11,108 bases of DNA, from contig JAUCNG010381481.1 in NCBI GenBank assembly GCA_032353305.1, positions 1 to 11,108 of the forward strand, read 5' to 3'. Shown here piece by piece: positions 10,201 to 11,108 of this stretch (position 1 is its first letter; each line of letters starts with the position of its first letter). The position numbers and the translations under genes were made by a program. This DNA is from Cephalothrix spiralis. Taxonomy: Eukaryota; Nemertea; Palaeonemertea; Archinemertea; Cephalotrichidae. Below the pieces are notes generated by a model, which searched no databases, had not been told where the DNA came from, and saw only the letters and a list, made by a program, of their open reading frames with translations.

Positions 10201-11108
10201 GACAGTGCACTTGACCACTTGGTTGAGACTATGAGTTTGGCAAGAGATGATGAAGACCTGGATATTTGTAACAAGTTGACTAAATTGAGCATCTCCGAAA
10301 CGACGCCTGATGATCCAGTTTTACCTAAACGAGAACCAATGGTGTCATTCCAAACACCACAAAAAACTGGAAAAAAGAAAACAAAGATTTTTGTTGACTC
10401 AATTGATTTTAAAACACCACAGAGCAAGGTTAGAAAAAATACAGGAAGGCCTTCACGCGTACCTCTTGATAAAACGGATGTTTCAGGAAGTGTTAGTGAT
10501 GAAATGAAAACGCCTTTGAGTATAGCGCAATTTGAAAGAGGTTGTCGCATAAAAACGGAGGCAATAAAAACTGAACCTTGTGATATAAAGACTCCTAGTA
10601 GTACTTCATCTCTTGTTCCAGTTGTTAAAGGGAAAGCAACTCGTGTTCCGAAAAAGATAGTTGAATCTGATATAAAAACGACTAGAAATATGCCTGCACC
10701 ATCTCGTGTGCCAAGACTGAAAATTGAATCTAATTGTGTTGATAGTGTGATAAAAACGCCTAGAAACATTTGTGAGAATATGTTAAAAACGCCTAGAAAC
10801 ATTGGTGACGATTTGTTAAAAACGCCTAGAAACATCGGTGATGTAATTAAAACGCCTAGAAGCGTCGCATCCAAAGCGAGGCTTACATTTTTTTCAGAAA
10901 GCGATGATGAAATTCTCCTAAAGCCTAAACGTACGGGACGTGCTCTAAAGCCTAAAAATACGGAGCTTGAAAATCAAACTGAAAGTGAACCGGTATTGAA
11001 AACGAGGAGAGCCAGAGGCAAGAAAGCTGCTGTACCAAAAGATGAAAATGATGACGTTTTCGAGCCTTTAAAACCGAAAAGAACAACAAGAGGACGACCT
11101 AGGAAACA
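1121..11108 (+). CDS. ESPL1: Putative separase (separin), eight exons, partial at both ends
   Basis: Joining 1121-1216, 1874-2014, 2631-2772, 4538-4795, 5953-6207, 6718-7006, 8131-8287 and 9447-11108 gives 3000 nt in one open frame, about 999 codons, with the first base completing a codon begun upstream. Every junction has an AG acceptor and GT donor, and phases match throughout. Known family role: separase cleaves the kleisin subunit of cohesin to release sister chromatids at anaphase and is held inactive by securin and Cdk1-cyclin B. Seen here: helical, TPR/HEAT-like sequence over residues 1-725, a Leu-Pro-Arg-Arg block at 443-446, a Cys-Pro-Cys-x-x-Cys motif at 555-560, then a basic low-complexity tail. 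The order (alpha-helical superhelix, Cys motif, disordered linker) fits animal separases. The catalytic His/Cys domain lies beyond the window, so the assignment rests on the non-catalytic half. The start codon and promoter are upstream of the window. Alternative: another large helical-repeat protein. Confidence 0.72.
1217..1873 (+). other. Intron between exons a and b
   Basis: 657 bases, GTAAGT to CAG. AT-rich, no recognised mobile element. Contains the palindrome TGACGTCA at 1665-1672, which is a CRE/ATF-type site and recurs at 2070-2077 in the next intron. A pyrimidine-rich acceptor precedes exon b. Confidence 0.75.
1874..2014 (+). CDS. ESPL1: Exon b of putative separase
   Basis: The acceptor is TTTATTTCAG and the donor is GTATAC at 2015, weaker than the others but with the canonical GT. 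The first base completes a lysine codon shared with exon a, and the last two bases start an arginine codon completed by exon c. It encodes about 47 residues, including the segment QHAVIKDLLQLVSSPEEKAE, leucine-rich and helical, then SKLLWISKDKLQEE. The frame remains open past the donor for about 60 bases, so a naive ORF search overextends it into the intron; the splice is supported by the phase fit with exon c. Confidence 0.8.
2015..2630 (+). other. Intron between exons b and c
   Basis: 616 bases, GTATAC to CAG. The frame of exon b stays open for the first 55 bases and then stops. A second TGACGTCA is at 2070-2077. AT-rich homopolymer stretches lie near 2320-2400. No mobile element recognised. 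Confidence 0.75.
2631..2772 (+). CDS. ESPL1: Exon c of putative separase
   Basis: The acceptor is a strong tract, TTATTTTTTAACAG, and the donor is the consensus GTAAGT at 2773. It encodes 47 residues plus a shared arginine, beginning SAEDFAQEAIDLMKEIKKKK and containing the helical segment LTAKARLWLYVCEHS. The pattern of paired amphipathic helices with small residues at helix crossings resembles TPR-like units of the separase N-terminal superhelix. It ends in phase 0. Confidence 0.82.
3023..3493 (+). mobile_element. Element B: non-autonomous element with 13-bp inverted ends, 471 bp
   Basis: Starts CAGGCCTCGTAGT and ends ACTATGAGGCCTG, which are inverted repeats with one mismatch. The interior is AT-rich with many short AAAATCTCCTAAAA-type repeats near both ends, and holds the shared core at 3176-3300. 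CAGG-type ends recall hAT superfamily elements, but I could not find a clean target duplication (only a TTTTA-like string on both sides, offset by a base). No coding capacity. It lies in the intron between exons c and d. Confidence 0.78.
3176..3300 (+). repeat. Shared repeat core, copy B
   Basis: Contains CTTGCCTCGCTTCAC, then a TTTATGTTTATTTGTGCAT stretch, then GGCGCGTGCTAAAAATAAAA, CTTATTATGGCTAGAGTC and TTAATGAATTATAT in the same order as copies A and C. Divergence among copies is substantial, so the family is not recent. Confidence 0.85.
4419..4444 (+). repeat. AAAT microsatellite inside an A-rich tract
   Basis: A short run of AAAT units around 4419-4444 lies in a strongly A-rich stretch (about 4160-4460) shortly upstream of exon d. 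The A-rich strand makes a spurious reverse-strand ORF here. It could be the poly-A remnant of a retroposed copy, but no body of one is recognisable upstream. Confidence 0.7.
4538..4795 (+). CDS. ESPL1: Exon d of putative separase
   Basis: The acceptor is ATTTTTTCATTACAG and the donor is GTTTGT at 4796, non-optimal but used in phase. It is exactly 86 codons, phase 0 on both sides. The middle holds an acidic run (five consecutive Asp encoded by GAT/GAC triplets near 4602-4617), probably a surface loop between helices, followed by DKSLDLYEICMASLKNDE and a helical end at GVLDR. The short triplet run could vary in length between individuals. The reverse-strand ORF over the same bases is a shadow. 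Confidence 0.82.
5119..5130. promoter_or_regulatory. NRF-1-type palindrome, copy 1
   Basis: TGCGCATGCGCA matches the palindromic consensus for NRF-1, a transcription factor conserved in animals. Two further exact copies occur in the opposite arm at 5400-5411 and 5427-5438. Lying inside a mobile element, these could be chance or carried regulatory sites; function is not shown. Confidence 0.5.
5400..5438. promoter_or_regulatory. NRF-1-type palindromes, copies 2 and 3
   Basis: TGCGCATGCGCA occurs at 5400-5411 and again at 5427-5438. The second mirrors the site at 5119-5130 in the other hairpin arm. The first pairs with a decayed partner in the left arm (near 5147, GCACATTCGC), which suggests CpG decay of an original four-site arrangement. 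Confidence 0.5.
5590..5815 (+). mobile_element. Element C: degenerate relative of elements A and B
   Basis: Starts about 25 bases after the foldback element. Contains CACGCTTCGCTCGGCTCAAA, then GATGCGTGCCAAAAATGAAA, then CTTTTTATGGTTGTAG and TTAATAAATTATATATG in the order seen in A and B (core 5628-5735). It is edged by AATTCTCATAAAT and AAAATCTCATAAAT-type motifs. Terminal inverted repeats are not clear, so the boundaries are approximate. Confidence 0.7.
5953..6207 (+). CDS. ESPL1: Exon e of putative separase
   Basis: The acceptor is TGTTTATTTCAG and the donor GTAAGC at 6208. It is exactly 85 codons, phase 0 to phase 0. It encodes PLNHLRALRLVHIVATKM, then SKIIKRLLRFGATHEASSIL, then a helix pair ending EAEIQNSIGE. 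The run of leucine-rich helices with the Arg-Phe-Gly-x-x-x-Glu-Ala turn is typical of TPR-like repeats. The in-frame ATG codons inside are internal methionines, not starts, because the open frame runs back to the acceptor and joins exon d. Confidence 0.85.
6208..6717 (+). other. Intron between exons e and f
   Basis: 510 bases, GTAAGC to CAG. Starts 21 bases before the SINE, which fills about half of it. Positions 6500-6717 hold nothing recognised beyond the polypyrimidine acceptor. Confidence 0.75.
6229..6500 (+). mobile_element. tRNA-derived SINE
   Basis: A box TGGCTAAGTGG (6239-6249) and B box GATTCGAGACC (6282-6292) both fit the internal RNA polymerase III promoter consensus, with 32 bases between them. 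The tRNA cannot fold fully: the T stem pairs only about 3 of 5 positions and the acceptor stem does not close, so it is not a working tRNA gene. The head is followed by a tRNA-unrelated body with a GGGAC-actgt-CCC-like hairpin near 6371. The 3' end and target duplication are not clear. It lies in the same orientation as the gene, in the intron after exon e. The 76-codon ORF over it is meaningless. Confidence 0.8.
6718..7006 (+). CDS. ESPL1: Exon f of putative separase
   Basis: The acceptor is ATATTTTTCCAG and the donor GTAAAT at 7007. It has 96 codons plus one base. It encodes IETGLSLVLEALRTREDHL, an aromatic stretch WTSRLLSWFYTLPIG, a linker, and EALNG-like helical sequence (VALHELNGVLGQAYNAIRVH) ending with a Leu-Pro-Gln segment. 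This is the most conserved-looking part of the early exons in amino-acid composition. The single extra base (phase 1) is completed by the first two bases of exon g to give Asp. Confidence 0.84.
7181..7611. mobile_element. TTTACG-rich element with 12-bp perfect inverted ends, 431 bp
   Basis: Bounded by GAGTGTCTGGAA (7181-7192) and TTCCAGACACTC (7600-7611), perfect inverted repeats. Flanks TATCCT (7175-7180) and TATCAT (7612-7617) match at 5 of 6 positions, a possible target duplication. Inside are about fourteen TTTACG hexamers and several GATTACG units, often arranged as TTTACGGTTTACGATTACG, mostly on the same strand. No coding capacity; the 70-codon ORF across it arises from the repeats. It lies in the intron between exons f and g. 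Confidence 0.75.
7626..7950. mobile_element. 325-bp foldback element with internal repeats
   Basis: Left arm AATTGAGCTAACCAGATGGT pairs with the right-end complement, and pairing continues through ACTAGTCCGCAGAATCGCAGG and GGATCGCATCAAA to a short loop near 7786-7803. The motif CTAGTGTGCG occurs three times: once in each arm and once in the loop. The outer tip on the reverse strand reads GGTTAGCTCAATTGGTA, similar to a tRNA A box, but no B box accompanies it. The element abuts the TTTACG element with 14 bases between. Confidence 0.82.
8131..8287 (+). CDS. ESPL1: Exon g of putative separase, Leu-Pro-Arg-Arg block
   Basis: The acceptor is CTCTGTTATAG and the donor GTAAGC at 8288. It encodes about 51 residues: DSNSIDQWEALDEVLSSLLYGTE, then IFLQAGDTREASCYLKEGMK and IAQAFNLPRR. 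The pattern (helix, Gly-Asp/x turn, Glu-Ala-x-x-Tyr-Leu-x-x-Gly, then Ala-x-x-x-x-Leu-Pro-x-Arg) is, from memory of the family, characteristic of the animal separase middle region, where a TPR-like unit ends in a Leu-Pro-Arg turn. This block is one of the main reasons for the separase call. Confidence 0.86.
8814..8993. repeat. Hairpin flanked by direct repeats
   Basis: CACAAACAAATAATT plus AAGCACAGATAAT occurs at 8814-8840 and again at 8958-8993, the second copy with a few extra bases in the middle. Between them, 8836-8873 and 8917-8955 are inverted copies of each other (GATAATATC, CATTCC and GAATAC blocks). This looks like a small foldback insertion or a rearranged part of the surrounding element. 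Confidence 0.65.
9169..9275 (+). repeat. CGACATTATG minisatellite
   Basis: About seven diverged units of the form TTCGACATTATGG, on both strands, spaced 12-17 bases. They are the subterminal repeats of the surrounding element. The small ORF reading through them encodes a repetitive His/Tyr/Gly/Phe peptide and is not a gene. Confidence 0.8.
9447..11108 (+). CDS. ESPL1: Exon h of putative separase: Cys motif, disordered Lys-Thr-Pro region, AT-hook
   Basis: A long exon entered through TCTATTTTCAG and still open at the window edge, 553 codons plus a shared arginine. Residues are counted from the first exon. Residues 446-470 continue the helical block. An acidic Asp/Glu loop follows, then C555-P-C-S-K-C560, matching the Cys-rich turn I recall in vertebrate separase between helical repeats. 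Residues 561-725 are helical, TPR-like (for example LQFGKLAIKTGNHTNGAEKY). From about 726 on the sequence is basic, low-complexity and probably disordered. It has nine Thr-Pro dipeptides, including four KTPR copies at 10753-10857, three SUMO-type motifs (K815, K820, K871) and the AT-hook core R994-G-R-P-R-K999. In known separases this linker is where Cdk1 phosphorylation and self-cleavage occur; those sites here are inferred. The reverse-strand 228-codon frame over the region is a shadow. Confidence 0.85.
10753..10857 (+). repeat. In-frame Lys-Thr-Pro-Arg coding repeat array
   Basis: Four copies of a unit starting AAAACGCCTAGA begin at 10753, 10786, 10819 and 10849, spaced 33, 33 and 30 bp, so 11, 11 and 10 residues. 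Each encodes (I/L)KTPRN-type sequence followed by a short Gly/Asp/Glu linker. A fifth, degenerate unit with Thr replacing Pro sits near 10675. The near-identical third positions suggest recent tandem duplication inside the coding sequence, keeping frame. Confidence 0.93.
11089..11106 (+). other. AT-hook motif in the coding sequence
   Basis: Codons at 11089-11106 encode R-G-R-P-R-K, the core of a canonical AT-hook that binds the minor groove of AT-rich DNA in HMGA-type proteins. It follows a repeated LKPKRT motif (near 10918 and 11068). Whether more AT-hooks follow is hidden by the window edge. DNA binding is an inference from the motif. Confidence 0.75.

Noticed and set aside
10188-10874. 228-codon reverse-strand ORF with repeated MFLGVFN-type segments
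   Set aside because: It is the antisense reading of the Lys-Thr-Pro coding array; its repeats mirror the sense repeats and it has no recognisable domain.
9447-11108. Separase self-cleavage sites (Glu-x-x-Arg)
   Set aside because: The few Glu-x-x-Arg strings I found (KEQSR, ELIR) lie in helical parts, not in the disordered linker, so no site is claimed.

Overview
This is a stretch of an intron-rich eukaryotic nuclear genome, almost certainly from an invertebrate animal. It carries part of one split protein-coding gene on the + strand, with small to medium exons in AT-rich introns full of degenerate non-autonomous mobile elements. There is no prokaryotic signature: no operons, ribosome binding sites or long ORFs except the last exon. 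The species cannot be fixed from the sequence. A marine invertebrate such as a tunicate or other deuterostome is a loose guess.

The gene. Eight coding exons (1121-1216, 1874-2014, 2631-2772, 4538-4795, 5953-6207, 6718-7006, 8131-8287, 9447-11108) all have AG acceptors and GT donors. Their phases agree at every junction, giving one uninterrupted reading frame of about 999 codons that is open at both window edges. The protein looks like the non-catalytic N-terminal and middle part of separase (ESPL1/separin), the protease that cleaves cohesin at anaphase. It has a long helical-repeat region, then a block ending in a Leu-Pro-Arg-Arg motif, then a Cys-Pro-Cys-x-x-Cys motif, then a long basic disordered region. 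The disordered part holds a string of Lys-Thr-Pro sites (four of them in a near-perfect 33-bp/30-bp array), three SUMO-type motifs and an AT-hook at the very end of the window. The peptidase C50 domain would lie downstream and is not visible.

The introns. The larger ones carry elements: a 622-bp hAT-like element with 8-bp flanking duplication (348-969); a 471-bp element with 13-bp inverted ends (3023-3493); a 575-bp near-perfect hairpin (4991-5565) followed directly by a third copy of a core shared by the first two elements (about 5590-5815); a tRNA-derived SINE (about 6229-6500); a TTTACG-rich element with perfect 12-bp inverted ends (7181-7611) adjoining a second large hairpin (7626-7950); and an element with terminal CGACATTATG-type repeats (about 8745-9277) holding a smaller nested hairpin. 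The three elements sharing a core (A, B, C) look like members of one family that seems unnamed from sequence alone.

Main points for follow-up: the Lys-Thr-Pro/SUMO/AT-hook region of the putative separase, the three-copy repeat family, and the 575-bp loop-less hairpin carrying three NRF-1-type palindromes and transcribed as part of the intron.
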